A DNA stretch of 64,000 nucleotides from Garcia nutans (taxonomy: Eukaryota; Streptophyta; Magnoliopsida; Malpighiales; Euphorbiaceae), in assembly GCA_947685225.1 (NCBI GenBank), contig CANTUV010000024.1:11240001-11304000 (forward strand), written 5' to 3'. The notes beneath the pieces are model-generated. The model was given only the letters and a program-made list of their open reading frames with translations, was not told the origin of the DNA and searched no databases. Position 1 is the first letter of the stretch, and each line of letters starts with the position of its first letter. The translations under genes were made by a program, and so were the position numbers. Shown piece by piece: positions 35,579 to 47,556 of the stretch.

Positions 35579-35921
35579 GGGACGGTCGCTATTAGTCTTG
35601 GGCGGTCGCTATTTAGTCATGTGCTGTCGCGACTTAGGTCGGACTTCTGACCGCGAAACCTACTGTGATAGGGTTTCATCTTTTGATTGTGAAGTGCGGT
35701 CGCGACTTAGGTCGGACTTCTGACCGCGAAATCTACTGTGATAAGGTTTCATCGTGTAACTGTATGGCGCGGTCGTATTCAGGTGAGGCGCGACCGCTAG
35801 AAGTGTTCTGTTCTGCTTTATTTGAAGCAATTTAATTTTTGTAACAAGATTCTCAAATACATGTTAAATAGATCATCCATATGAGTTGTCAAGGATCAAA
35901 ATAGAGATCATTTGTCTAACA
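35579..35921 (-). repeat. Sirevirus LTR end embedded in D2
   Basis: 343 bp matching S1 LTR 51392-51630: CGGTCGC words, CTGACCGCGAAACCTACTG, GCGACCGCTAGAAGTGTTCT, GAGTTGTCAAGGATCAAAAT and the exact LTR terminus TTTGTCTAACA. The CTGACCGCGAAA unit is duplicated here. The outer edge is the true LTR end; the inner edge is arbitrary, and no second LTR or TSD was seen. Confidence 0.85.
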
Positions 35922-37854
35922 TCATTGTTGAGATTGAACAATGTTATATTATGTATTGTGAATGGTAATGTATTATATTGTTTGCATAACGTGACTAGTG
36001 TTATGACTTAAATAGCGCGAAAGAGGCGATGATCATTCAAAAAGGTACGTGCAATGTAATTTGTTATGATAAACGTTTTAATAACGAATGATGTTAATGT
36101 GTCTTGAGAAATGATTGAAATGAAATAAATAGACATATTGTTTATATGACGATGAATTTAAGATACATATGCAATGAAATTAATGATGTATGTTCGAATA
36201 ATGTCATGTTCGTGTAGTTAATGTAATTGGTGTTGTATATATATATATATCAATGATGATGTGTATGATGTGAAGCCATTGTGATTGGCTATGATGATTC
36301 AATTGAAAGAGATAAGGCATGTTTGCCTAATTGATGATGAGTTTGATAATGAAATAATAAATGAATTGTGTAACTAATGTGTTATTCGATTTCAGAGTTC
36401 TGGGTTTGGAGGCATGCCTATAAAATGAAAAAGGTAACAGTCTTGCCGGGTTGAGGATCTCTTCGTTTTGAGTTGAATTGAGATCCAAGAGACTGGGTCT
36501 GTTACACTATGAGAAATTGTAATTACGAGATATATGATTGGTAACAGTCTTGCCGGGTTGAGGATCACCTCGAGTTTAGCCGAGTTGATGATCCAAGAGA
36601 CTGGGTCTGTTACGCTATCCATGGATAGAGATATTGATATATGATGCCTACGGGCTTGATAATTATGATTATAGACCAAAGCAGTAACTCTGAACTTTGA
36701 ATAACATATTAGTGTTTTGGGCCCGAGTCTGTCTTTATTGTCAATGTGAAATGCAAGTATTGAAATATTGATTGTGAGTATTAATACTGAATTATGCTTG
36801 GTGAATTGTGAATAATATAATGTTATTAAGTGTAATATGTAAATGAATTGTGATTTATGATTTGTATGATATGTAATTTGTGTATTGCAATAATGAGTGG
36901 TATGATAGGTAAAGTGTGTATTGCAATAATGATTGGTATGGTATATATATAATGTAGGGGTAGTAATATATTGGTTTTGAGTATTGGTGATGCATTGGGG
37001 TTGGTGAAATATTATGTATATATATACATCATATATGAAATTAGTTATGATATATTAAAGATGAAATTAAAAAGAAAAGAAGATATGATAAGAACTAATT
37101 ATATATTGAATTGATGTATCATTATATGTCAATACTTCTATACTATATGTTTATATCTTTATAGTTGGACTACTAAGCTCTCGGGCTTAGCGCGGGTGTT
37201 TATTCGCGCAGGTTTATAGATGGAAGATATGAAGTCTTTTATTATGCCACAAGAAGAGTAAAGTTTGTCGAGACCAACTAGAGGGTAATGCATACATGTA
37301 TAAATTTTTAATTATCATGTATTTCTGACGAGAGAGTATTTATATGTATAAATGAAGTTTTGATAAAGATAATGATTTTGTAAATGTTATTTAAATTAAT
37401 GTATTATGGTTTGAACTCTGTTACAGGTTTTTAAAAGGTAACGAAAAGTGACATCCTTATACTTTATATATTTACTGTATGTATACTAGGTATACGTATA
37501 GTACTTATATAGGGTATCGGGGTGTTACATCACAAGTGTTTGTACATCGATGCTCAACTCTAGCAGCTATCGCTTCTATGAGTTTTGAGATTTTTGCTCA
37601 TTGGATTTTTCGATTGCTCGAATATTTGGAGATGTCGCACAGTGTTCTTGTGGTCCGTTATGGCAGTACCAGAGACCGTGATTTCTTCTATGATTTCAAG
37701 GAGTTTTTTGCCTTAGACTTTGTTTGGTCACTTAGTACATTGGGTAGTGGCACGAAGCCTAAAATTGAATACCTATAAAAACAAACTTGTTTGAACTTAT
37801 TAGTACACATCAATTTGATTGTTAGTGATCAAAATAAAGTTTAATTGTCCAACA

Positions 37855-39228
37855 AATACCTACATGGATATCCTGAAGGTACCAATGGGAGTGCTTCATC
37901 CTATCATCTTGGTCTGTGAGTCTATAGAAGCACTATAAGTATCACTTATGCATATCATCCATACATGCATACATGAGCATATCAAATTGTATTTTTTTTT
38001 GTCTTGTGTTACCTATTCTTTGTTATAGTGAACAGTTGATACTTCATGAAGCAAACAAAAAGAATCAGATGTAGTGTTAGAGGGCATGAAAGGCCCATTT
38101 CTTGGGAAAGATCATTACAAAAGAAAGAAGAGTTGCATGCTAGCAGAAATGTTGACAAGAGACTACACATAAGGCAGAATTACCAATTTGAGCCTACACG
38201 GGGGACAAAGCTTCTCCTTTTCAATTTTTGAGTTTATGTGTGTATAAAATATTTTCAGACTCTCTTTCAATGTTTTGCCATATAGTGGGTAAAGAGAGAA
38301 TATGATGGCTAAAAATAGTAGAATTTTTTGTAAAGTGGAATCCATTAAAGAATGGAACAAGTGGCTAGAACAAGGCCAGAACTCTAAAATGACAGAAAGT
38401 CAGTCAAGCAAAAAGAGCTGAAGTCCATAAAAGATAAAGGTCCATCCCCAAGCAAAATCCATTAAAGAATGGAATAAGTGGCTAGAAGAAGTCTAAAACT
38501 CTCAAATCATAGAAGATCAGTCAAGCTAGAAGAGATGAAGTCGATACAAGACAAAGGTCCATCCATAAGAAAAATCCATTAAAAATGGAACAAGTGGCTA
38601 GAAGAAAGCTAGAACTTCAAATAAATGAAGATATAAATGTTAAAAGGTTAGTCTAGCTAGAAGAGCTAGAGTCGATGCAGGATAAAGGTCCGTTCCTAAG
38701 AATCAAGATGAAGATCCATTTATACAAAGGCAGACATTTTTTTTTGGGATTTGTTGAAGTATCCAAACCTTCAGCCTATATTGAATTTGTTGAAGTATCT
38801 TGACGACAATGTTTTGCAAATTTGTTGAAGTATCCTAACCTCCAGCCTATATTCGATTTGTTGAAGTTTCCTAACGGCACAATTTTATGGGTCCAGAACC
38901 CAAACCAGCTCAGGATATTATGGGTCTAGAACCCTACCTAGCTCAGGATATTGTGGGTCCAGAACTCAAACCAGCTCAGATATTGTAGGTCCAAAACCAA
39001 AACTAGCTTAGATATTATGAGTTCAAAACCAAAAGCACCTTAAACTAGGTCAGATATTGTGGGTCTAGAACTCAAACTAGCTCAAGATATTACGGGTCCA
39101 GAACCCAAACTAGACCACAGATATTGTAGGTTCAGAACCCAAACCAGCTCTGATAATATAGGTCTAGAACCCAAATTAGCTCAGATATTGCGGGTCCAAA
39201 ACCCAAACCAGCCCAGGATATTTTGGGT
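37855..39228 (+). other. T6 interior (3' UTR side), left part
   Basis: Plus-strand copy of the T-family interior near the 3' end. 38170-38260 is the reverse complement of the CCCTGTGTAGGCTCAAACC...TTGAAAAGGAGAAA block in T2 (7370-7410). Tandem repeats: three ~119-bp units at 38341-38702 (AATCCATTAAAGAATGGAA ... AAAGGTCCATCC), two ~65-bp units at 38745-38885 (ATTTGTTGAAGTATCC), and about 11 units of ~32 bp at 38886-39228. No gene. Confidence 0.75.
38886..39228 (+). repeat. 32-bp minisatellite of T6
   Basis: Units GGGTCCAGAACCCAAAC plus CAGCTCAGGATATT, interrupted by D3 and continuing weakly at 41834-41935. The GGGTCCAGAACCC core also occurs in the T9 array, and GGGTCCAAGTACCC in the T2 and T4 arrays (sense strand). 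Confidence 0.8.
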
Positions 39229-41833
39229 TTAGAAATACCCTTGTACCCTATATACATATAATACATACATCCAGTATATGTAAAATATGTATATATAGTA
39301 TAAGAAATATCACTGTTACTGTCATTTTTAAAAATTTTCCGTAGATCCAATGAAAATATTTTAAAAATTATAATGTAGTTTAAATAAATAAATAATATTA
39401 TTCTCTAATAATTGAAGGACCAAAATACATAATTAGTTAATAAAATCTCTAGAAAAAATTCATCAGACTTTTGCCTGTAATTTGGACATTCCCAAAAATC
39501 AATAAACTAAACCTGTCAAAGAAATACACTCCTAAAAATAATAAATCAAACAATTCACCCAAACTTCTCAACATCTTCCAACTTCTCCCAAGATACTTAA
39601 ATATGTACATATATATATAAACTTATACGAAATCCCATATCACAAAATTTTAACCAAAAATTCCTTATAGTTTACAACACTCCCAAATATGTAAACATAA
39701 TATACATAGTTATGTCATATTTCATAAAATAAAAAGTATACATGTTAGCAGCTAGCTCTGATCCTGTGGCAACCAATTTCACTTCAGGATCAATCCACCC
39801 AAGTCTAGACTTGACCAGGTCTAGATGAACTCTCTAGATCCACCGGATCAATCCTGTCACCTGCATGATGAATTTCAATCACGCTAAGCTAAAAGCCTAG
39901 CGTTACATACTTTGATAATAATAAAACTATAAAGAAGGCAATGCAGAATGCTATTTCATTAAACTCTACAATGTAACATGCAATTCCATTTTTTTATCAT
40001 ATTCATTATTCTTATCAAATCATCACATTAATACATTCACATGCATTGGGCCCAAATGATCTTATATAATATTCAAATTCCAGAGTTGTTATTTAGGTCT
40101 ATTTTGACACCCTGTGTCTAGCCCATAGATAGAAAATAATGACAACCAGCGTCTAGCTCGGAGGCACTAAATGGAATAGTGACACCCAACGTCTAGCCTA
40201 AAGGCAAATCATATAACATTGACACCCAGCGTCTAGCCCAAAGGCAAATTATAGACATGCCACCAAACATAAAACTCTAGAATCGAATAATATATTAGGT
40301 AACACATAAATAATGCATATTCTCACAATCTATTTTCTTATCACATTGTCTCTTTTACTCATTTTTCTCATTTATAAATATGCAAAAACACTTTATCAAC
40401 AATGCATAACACTTTACATTACAATTGTATTACCCAAATATTTTTTGCTATTATTCCATAATTCACATTTAGCACATTTTACTCATTTTAGCCATCAATG
40501 ATGGCTTTTCATAATGCACATCATGCATATACATGATTTCACATTTAAAATCACGATGCATATGAATATTCTTATGACCAAGTAGCTTAACACATTCTTC
40601 AATTAAAATGTGTTAAGTCAAATTAAATGCAAATACATTCAAACTATCAAAAGTATGTACATACCTTACTCCTATATGCAAATCCAAGCTAAAATGCTCA
40701 CACTTCCCAACTTTTCAATAAGTCCTTCACTACTAAGGTTGGAAAAATTGCTTCTACTCAATGCCTATTCAAAATATGAATAATTACAACCATTTAGAAT
40801 CACATTCTAAGGCATTTCATCCATTAAACACTAACTAAACAACATTCCTACTAATTTTTCATATTTTACCCTTACTCACTTTAATTCTAGAATTTCATTC
40901 TAATCAATTTTAATTGGTGTTTCAAGTTCATTTCTATCATTAATGGTATATTATAACATGATATAAACAATGTAATTCCATTAACAATTAACAACAAATC
41001 TTTAACAATGTTCTCCCAAAAGCCCTAAGCTTCTTTAATTTTGTATTTTTAGTTTACTCAATTCCAAATTGTCATTGAAGTTCATTTTTAATATTAGGAT
41101 CACTTAATAACATAATTTAAACTATAAAATCAAATTGATACCCATTCTTTAATAATACCCTTCCAAAACCCTAAATCATCACTACTTCTCCCAAACTCCA
41201 TCTAAACTTGATCAAATCCATCATTTAACTATAGAATCCTTATTTTATCACAAAAATAAGATCTTCCATATAAAATTGACAAATTAAAACATACTCCATC
41301 AAAACCTCATTTCTCACATAACCTTAAATCTCCATATAATTCCATAATAAGGCAAGAAAGCTTACCTTTAAGTAGAGCAACCTCAAATTCACCCCAAAAC
41401 CCTTAGAAAACTTGAAGAATTTGAAGTAGGATGAAGCAAAAATCTCCTCTTTCATCCATGGTGAATTTTAGATTTGAGAGAAGGAAGAAGAAGATGGAAC
41501 TTTTTAATTTTTCTTTTTACTTCACTTCATTTCTAACCATATATATGTATATATATAATATTTTATTATTTTAATTAATTAATTAATTTAAAATTATAAT
41601 TTTATCTTCCATTCATAATTATTTTTTTAAAATTTTTTTAACTTTTAACTTTTAACCTTTTTACCAAATTACCCTTTGACTTTACTTTTCAATTTGACTT
41701 TTGTATATGTTATATATATTCAATATATACCTCATATATATATTTGTATTACTCACTTCTAACCCTTCAATTATCCCTCAAATTATTTATTTAATTCATT
41801 TAATTTAATCTTTATAAATTAACAAATGTTACA
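39229..41833 (-). mobile_element. solo LTR D3
   Basis: Third copy of the D family, in reverse. It starts near AATACCCTTGTACCC (decayed TGTAACACCC) and ends AATGTTACA, about 2.6 kb. Donor-like motifs at 41360-41369 and 40658-40668 (minus) and the CGCTAAGC...GCCTAGCG block at 39883-39902 are shared with D1 and D2. A short tandem repeat, GACACCCAGCGTCTAGCCC, recurs about four times between 40108 and 40248. Exact ends and TSD are unclear. Confidence 0.7.
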
Positions 41834-42008
41834 CAAACTAGTTCAAATCCTTCAAAACCAGGATGTTGCGGGTCCAGAACTCAACCTATCAAAGCAACTC
41901 GGACTTATTTTCCAAACCAGCTTGGATTTATCAAGTTATCCAAGATAAGCTTAAACCTATCAAGACAAATTGCTTTTCACTCTCTGAATAAATTCAAGAT
42001 CGTTGAAG

Positions 42009-42022
42009 CAGGGGGCAAGACT
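42009..42022 (+). promoter_or_regulatory. polypurine tract of T6
   Basis: GCAGGGGGCAAGAC next to TGTAGACCC; confirms that T6 runs on the plus strand. Confidence 0.8.
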
Positions 42023-42924
42023 GTAGACCCTTAATTTTGGCTGGGATTGAATTCAATCCCAATTGAATTGCCAAATTAAATATGGTTTCAATTTAAAAGC
42101 CCCTATCAAACCTGGTTCCAATCAGAAGGGCCCCAATTAAATTTAAATCTAATTGAAAGGCCTAAATCAACTTTGGTTCGACCTAAAAGCCAAAATAGTT
42201 GGGCCGACATTAAATTCATATTGAATTGGCAAGCCATGCTCACGTCGAATTGGCCTTTGCATGAGCCTTATGGAAGGCCCTAGTTTAAAGCATTTTAGTT
42301 TTAAAAGGATTCAAATGGCTCAAGGCTTTTCCAAAGCAAGTAAGGACTCTTTGAACGGTTGCCCTAATATGGCCTATTAATAGCCAACTAGACAGTAGCA
42401 GAAAGGAGGATAGTTGGAAGAATTAAGGAACCAACTTTAGCAATTAAGAACCATCTTTAGTAGCCCAAAAAATAAAGAGAGATACAAAAGCAGTAGCAGT
42501 TTAGACAATAAATAGAGAGCAATCCAATGAGATAATAAATAGTCTTTGGATTATTTAGTTAGTAGTCAAGAAACCAATTGACCCAAGCTTCTCAACTCGA
42601 CAGTAAGCGTGGTTCAATAAAAATACCTTAGTGAAGCCAACAATGAAGGTATGATTTTACTGACTCCTTTTAATTAAATTTGATTAATCATCATCATCGT
42701 TTAACATGGTAGTATTCATTATTATTTGTTTGGTTTGGAAATCCTGTGCAACAAACCATAATTTTAGGTTTAAATTTAATTGAAGGTCTAATTACATCTT
42801 AGCCTGCATCCTAAACTCTAATTTTGCATGCCTTAATCTTAGCTTGCATCTTAAACCCTAATTTTACATATTTTATCCATACTTTAGGATTTAAAACACT
42901 AATTTATAAAAGAATATTTTACAT
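42023..42924 (+). repeat. 3' LTR of T6, truncated
   Basis: Starts TGTAGACCCTTAATTTTGG. It includes TATTAATAGCC (TATA-like, about 42374) and donor-like GAAGGTATGA at 42645-42654, and is lost where A1 sequence begins near 42925. It is well diverged from the other T LTRs. Confidence 0.75.
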
Positions 42925-43540
42925 ATTGCGCTCAAGTGTTACGAGCAGATACCAATCTGATCTAGGTAATGGACATTGTGTGGTTGTCAACAATATCCTT
43001 AAGTACATAGAAGAACTAAGGATACATTCTTGGTATTTGGAGAAGGAGAATGAATGGTAAAAGGGTTTATCGATGCTAGTTTCCAATCAGATAAAGATTA
43101 TTCCAAGTCCCAATTCAATTACATAATCACATTGAATGGTAGGGCAATTAGTTTAAAGAGTTCCAAGCAAGAAATTACTACTGATTCTATGAATGAAATA
43201 GAGTACATTGCAACTTCGAAAGCAACCAAGTAAGCCAGATCAAGAAATCCATCACTGATTTGGGAGTGGTCCTTACCATTGTTGACCCAATACCCATATA
43301 TTGTGATAACAATAGAGCCATTGCACAAGCAAAAGAACCAAAGTCTCATCAATGATCCAAGCATGTAGGCATTTCCATTTAATTAGGGAGATCATTGGTA
43401 AATAAGACATAAAGATAGAGAAGGTACCCACGGATCAAAATATTATTGATCTACTCACTAAGTTGTTTCCCCAAAAGAAACATGATAGCCATGTCATAAC
43501 CTATAGTATTAGATATAAAGGTGACTGGCTCTGGTGCAAG
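42925..43540 (+). pseudogene. RNase H remnant of A1 (Ty1/copia)
   Basis: C-terminal end of a copia polyprotein, RNase H domain, with frameshifts and stops. Readable pieces in shifting frames are RYQSDLGNGHCVVVNNILKY, FIDASFQSDKDYSKSQ (the D of the active site), SSKQEITTDSMNEIEYIATS (the E), and PIYCDNNRAIAQAKEPKSHQ (second D). The end, IKVTGSG..., corresponds to the usual copia terminus before the PPT. Gag, protease, integrase and RT are missing. Lineage is judged Angela/Tork-like from the LTR that follows. Confidence 0.85.
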
Positions 43541-43548
43541 TGAGAGAT

Positions 43549-45347
43549 TGTTAAAGAAATGCCCTAGAGTAATCGCTTTAGAACATTGTGTATCATACTA
43601 TTTGCTTAATAAAGGCACTTTTTTTTTATCATTCAACATATATTGGATATGTGATATTGCATTTAATCACAAATACTTCATTGATTGATAAGATTGTCCT
43701 TGGTATAAATTGCATAGCATGAAAGATTTATGATAGTGATCATAAAATGTGAGAAACTTTTCATGTGTAATTATGTCTATATCAAAATTAATCCCTAGTC
43801 ATTGAGTGTTAATGAGTAGGACATCATTAGCGTAGTTAGACTAGTACATGTTATACTGCTAGATCATGATTAAGCAATTGTTCCACAAATTGTAAAAATG
43901 GCGATGTTTATAGTTAACATGTAGATGCTTGCTAAGAGTAGTGAAGTACATTGGATGACCCACCATGAGACTATCATGTGGTAAACTATTTATTGTCAAT
44001 GATATTGTCTCATCATGCAATGGTACCTTAATCCTTAGACTTGAGATATTCAACTTGTGTCTTGAATATGGATTGATACATTTTGACAACAATATTTGGA
44101 TGCTCTTTAGAGTCACTCATAAAGATGTTGATTGGGTATATCATTAAGTATTCAAAGGTATTTGAATAATCAACAAAAGATTCACCACTACTAATAGTAG
44201 AGATCATTACTTGGAAATCCTTGGTCGAGGTAGATAAGGCTTAAGAAAGTCTTCAAGGTCAAATCTTCCTTAGTAATGAATCTCATAGTAAAAGAAATTA
44301 TAGTTTGGGCTCGATGTGGCATAGCTAGTCTAGTTGGAGTTGATACATAGACCACACTCGCAATGGTGAAAGGATAAAGATGTATAGAAATTGTATGTGA
44401 ATGCTTATAAGTCAAACCATATGACTTTCTAATCATTTTGGGCGGTCATGATGAGTGGCTAGACACTGCTCATGATATATTAGAATGAATAATAATTAAT
44501 AGAGATCAAATTTGGGTAATTGGATTAGGATTCCTAATCATATTTTAATTGTCAACATAATTGGAAATCTATTGGGTCACACACTAAAAGAAATAAAAGA
44601 GAATGTAAAATGGGCTTATGGATATGATCCATAATTAAGAGAGAGAAAATTAATTAAGTCCATAAAGGGTTATGGATATTGGGCCTTAAATTAATTAGTT
44701 TAATTAAAAGCCTAATAGATTAATTAATTAAGCTTGGCTGAATATCCTAGGTAGAATATAGCGCATTTTTGGAAATTATTATTCCTTTAGGGCAAGGGAT
44801 AAAATGATTTTCCATGTAGAATGATACAATCCTTTTATGAAAATTATTACTAATCATATTTAATTAATAATAATGCAGTCATTATATGATAAGGAATATA
44901 ATTATTAATTAAATAAATAATAGTATCCTAACCCTATAGAATAGGGTTTAATAGGGCACTATATAAGGAACCTTAAGAAACCAAAAATAAAAAGTAACCT
45001 ACGCTCAATATTCAGCTACCTTGCTTCTCTCTCTATAAAAGTTGAATTTCTTGCCTAGCATATAAGCAATTCGGTCTAAACACCCATTGATCCCTAGTAG
45101 TTTTTCTTCTTTACTCCTTGTGTGGACTATCAATAGAGACAATTCTATTTTGGATTACTGTTACTACAACCCAACAAAGGTGCAATAGAATTTTTCTCTC
45201 CTCACGAAGAAACTCCATAAGTAAGGTAATATGATTTCTACCTCTAATTAGGTTTTATTCAAATTTAAATTACATAGGTAGATCCATGGCTTAGATTTTT
45301 GTTTATTTTTGCTATGCATATATGATATTACATGTGAAAACCCAACA
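43549..45347 (+). repeat. 3' LTR of A1
   Basis: Starts TGTTAAAGAAATGCCCTAGAG (Angela-type LTRs start TGTTAGAAATATGCCCTAGAG or close to it) just after the purine-rich GTGCAAGTGAGAGAT and ends GTGAAAACCCAACA, about 1.8 kb. Short frames inside are not conserved genes as far as I can see. Confidence 0.8.
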
Positions 45348-45494
45348 AAGATGACTTCCCACCCCACACCGATGCCTTAGTAAGCAATGCAGCATTGAGC
45401 ATAATGCACTCTTTCATGGATGGCTTCTCATAGTATAATCAAGTGATGATTGCAAAGGAGGACATGGACAAGACTGCTTTCACAACTAAGTGGG
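45348..45494 (+). pseudogene. reverse transcriptase scrap of a Ty3/gypsy element
   Basis: About 48 codons of gypsy RT from 45350: DDFPPHTDALVSNAA, then SFMDGFS, a TAG where gypsy RTs usually have Gly, then YNQVMIAKEDMDKTAFTTKW. These are the conserved block around FMDGFSGYNQI and the KTAFTTxWG block of Tat/Athila-type RTs. A1 cuts it on the left and LTR T7 on the right. It is the only trace of gypsy pol in the window. Confidence 0.85.
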
Positions 45495-47556
45495 TGTGAG
45501 CGGGGATTTTCACTCCCACTCCCATGAGGAATGGTTCTTATGACTTCGACATTGTTAGGCTCGAGGCCTTAGAGAACATGGGCCTAAGCCAGTAGAAAAT
45601 AAAGTCACCACTTGGATGGGCCAGGAAAAAAGAAAGGGGAGGATGCCTCAATTCCTAAGGAATTCCCAACCCCCTATTAGGTTAGGAAAGTTGGGTACGT
45701 GTGGAGATGGTGAGAATGACTCAGGACCCCCACAACGCCCGGTTCATTGGAATCGGCCTCCTTTTCAAATCTTAATATTATATAATTCTTAAATATAATA
45801 ATATTGTCCATACTATATGCAATCATAAGAATAAATAGATACTTTATTAAAAATCATGGCAATGTTCAAAAAAAAATAAATGGACACCCATCCAAGGATG
45901 GAAACATGTCCTTACATTTTCCAATGTCAAAAACTAAATAGGACATTCACCAAAAGGTGAAAACGTGTCATTTACATTAATTCCAAAATATGAAAATAAT
46001 TTAAATTACATAAAAATTAATTAATGAGGTACCCAATCATGGGAACATACCTCTTATAATTTTAATATCAAAACAAACAAAAAAAAATAATAAAGAACAT
46101 TCATCCAAGATAAATTAAACATCGAAATCAAATAGATCAATCATCAAAACATATAAGAAACTATTTAATCAAATCTAAAACTAAATGAATTAATAAATAT
46201 ATAAATTTAGGGTTTGCATCTTAAATTAGAATTTTAGAATTTTAATTACTAAATTAGGGTTTTGGAAAAAAAAAGGAAGTTAAACACACATACTCATAAT
46301 ACACATATAACTATTGACCCCTTCGACGAGCCCAATATATTTTTGTTACTATGATATTTGAGGGTTTAAAAAATAATTGAAACAATTTAAATAAAACAAT
46401 AAAATAAAAACAACAAAACAAAAACAATGAAACAAAAACAAAAAATAAACAATGAAAAATAATAATTGAATTATTATAACCATAAAAAATAATTTAAATA
46501 AAAGATTGTAAACCTTCATTGCAGGTTCCACCAATATTTAAGCTTGTAAATATTGGTTGAAACAAATTAAAGACAAGCGTATAGCACTGCCTTCTAGTTT
46601 GTGGTCTCAAGCCTTTGAATTCTTTCTTACTCTCTTACTCTCTGTCTCTATTTTCGTTCAATAGCTACTGTCTCCTTTTGTGTCTCTTCTTTTTTGTTTT
46701 ATTTTTCTTCCGGAAAAGAAAGAAAAAGTCCCAGTCCAAAAATATCCCAAAGTCCAATAGCTACTGCCTCCTAAGAAAAAGTCCTCTTTGTCTCTGTTTT
46801 TTGCCTTCCAAATAAAATTCACAAGTCCGAATCCGAAGAAAAAGTCCCTCAATCAATTCCTTCTAGCCGAATCAAAATTTTCCCCCTTTTTTGTTTTTTT
46901 AATCGTCCTATTTATAAGAAAAAAAATAAAAGCCTAATACTAATTGGTTAAGAAAATAAAACTGTTTAGGAAAATATAATTAAAATTGAGTAAAACACTG
47001 ATTTGTCAAAAATTGTGCCCAAGCCCAGGCTGGCGAGGAATGGGCTTCTGGGGCGCAATTTCACTGGGCGAGCTGGCGAGGAATGGGCTGCTGGGGCACA
47101 ATTTTCCTGGGCAAAATTGGCAAGGAACGGGCTGCTGGGGTGCAATTTCACTAGGCGAGCTAGCGAGGAACGGGTTGCTGGGGCGAGAGTCACTGCGGGC
47201 ACGCAACAATTTGCCCTAGGCTTGGGCCTGCTGCAAATTGGTTGCTGCTAGCCAATTCGCCGCTAGCCTAGGCTATGGTGAATTGGCTGCCAGCCTAGCG
47301 GCAGCACGACAGCAGTGCCATGCGTCTCTCGCCAATCTATCCGATTTTTGATTTTTTGATTTTTGATTTTTGATTTTATTTTTATTTTTATTATTAAAAA
47401 TAAATATTTATAATTTTCTTTTTTTCTATATTAAATAATAAATATTATATTATTAAAATAAGTAATAAATATTAAAATAAATAATAAGTACTACAAATTA
47501 TTTAGGACCATTTTAAATTTCTGGACTAGACCTGGTAAAAAATTAAGGGTCTACCA
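45495..47556 (-). repeat. LTR T7 (T family)
   Basis: The LTR runs from TGTGAGCGGGG to GGGTCTACCA, about 2.06 kb, in minus orientation. TATA at 46908-46917, donor-like GAAGGTTTAC at 46508-46518 and a GC-rich block at 47009-47340 that includes a minisatellite. No interior is attached and the flanks (GTGGG, TAAGG) are not a clear TSD, so it is probably a recombined or truncated solo LTR. Confidence 0.75.
47030..47200. repeat. GC-rich minisatellite in T7
   Basis: About four units of 40-43 bp (GAGCTGGCGAGGAATGGGC, TGCTGGGGCGCAATTTCACT). Overlapping open frames on both strands at 46966-47251 arise from this repeat and are not genes. Confidence 0.85.

Larger units (their letters stand above)
34650..37529 (+). 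mobile_element. solo LTR D2
   Basis: TGTAATATCC...GGTGTTACA, 2,880 bp, with perfect TSD TCACA (34645-34649 and 37530-37534) inside the S2 LTR. TATA CTATAAAAGG at 34907-34916, a CT-rich leader (35020-35055), donor-like TTAGGTAAGT at 35172-35182 and AAGGTAAGTAC at 35362-35372. The GGCATGCC block (36410), GCCTACGGG block (36648) and ACTAAGC...GCTTAGCGC...CGCGCAGG block (37170-37212) are shared with D1 and D3. Unusual: 35579-35921 is Sirevirus LTR sequence. Confidence 0.85.
33743..37854 (-). repeat. 5' LTR of S2, split by solo LTR D2
   Basis: The LTR runs from TGTTGTCCTAGGATTGCAAC to TTAATTGTCCAACA, with D2 inserted at 34650-37529 (TSD TCACA). Net length is about 1,227 bp. It aligns with the S1 LTRs (AGAGGGGGGTGAATTGGTT, the AGCTCACAC words, TATA at about 34196-34206 sense) but is clearly older. 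T6 sequence follows at 37855. Confidence 0.8.

Noticed and set aside
42824..43060. 78-codon ORF as an independent small gene
   Set aside because: Its second half is the start of the copia RNase H remnant and its first half is T6 LTR sequence; it merely spans the junction.
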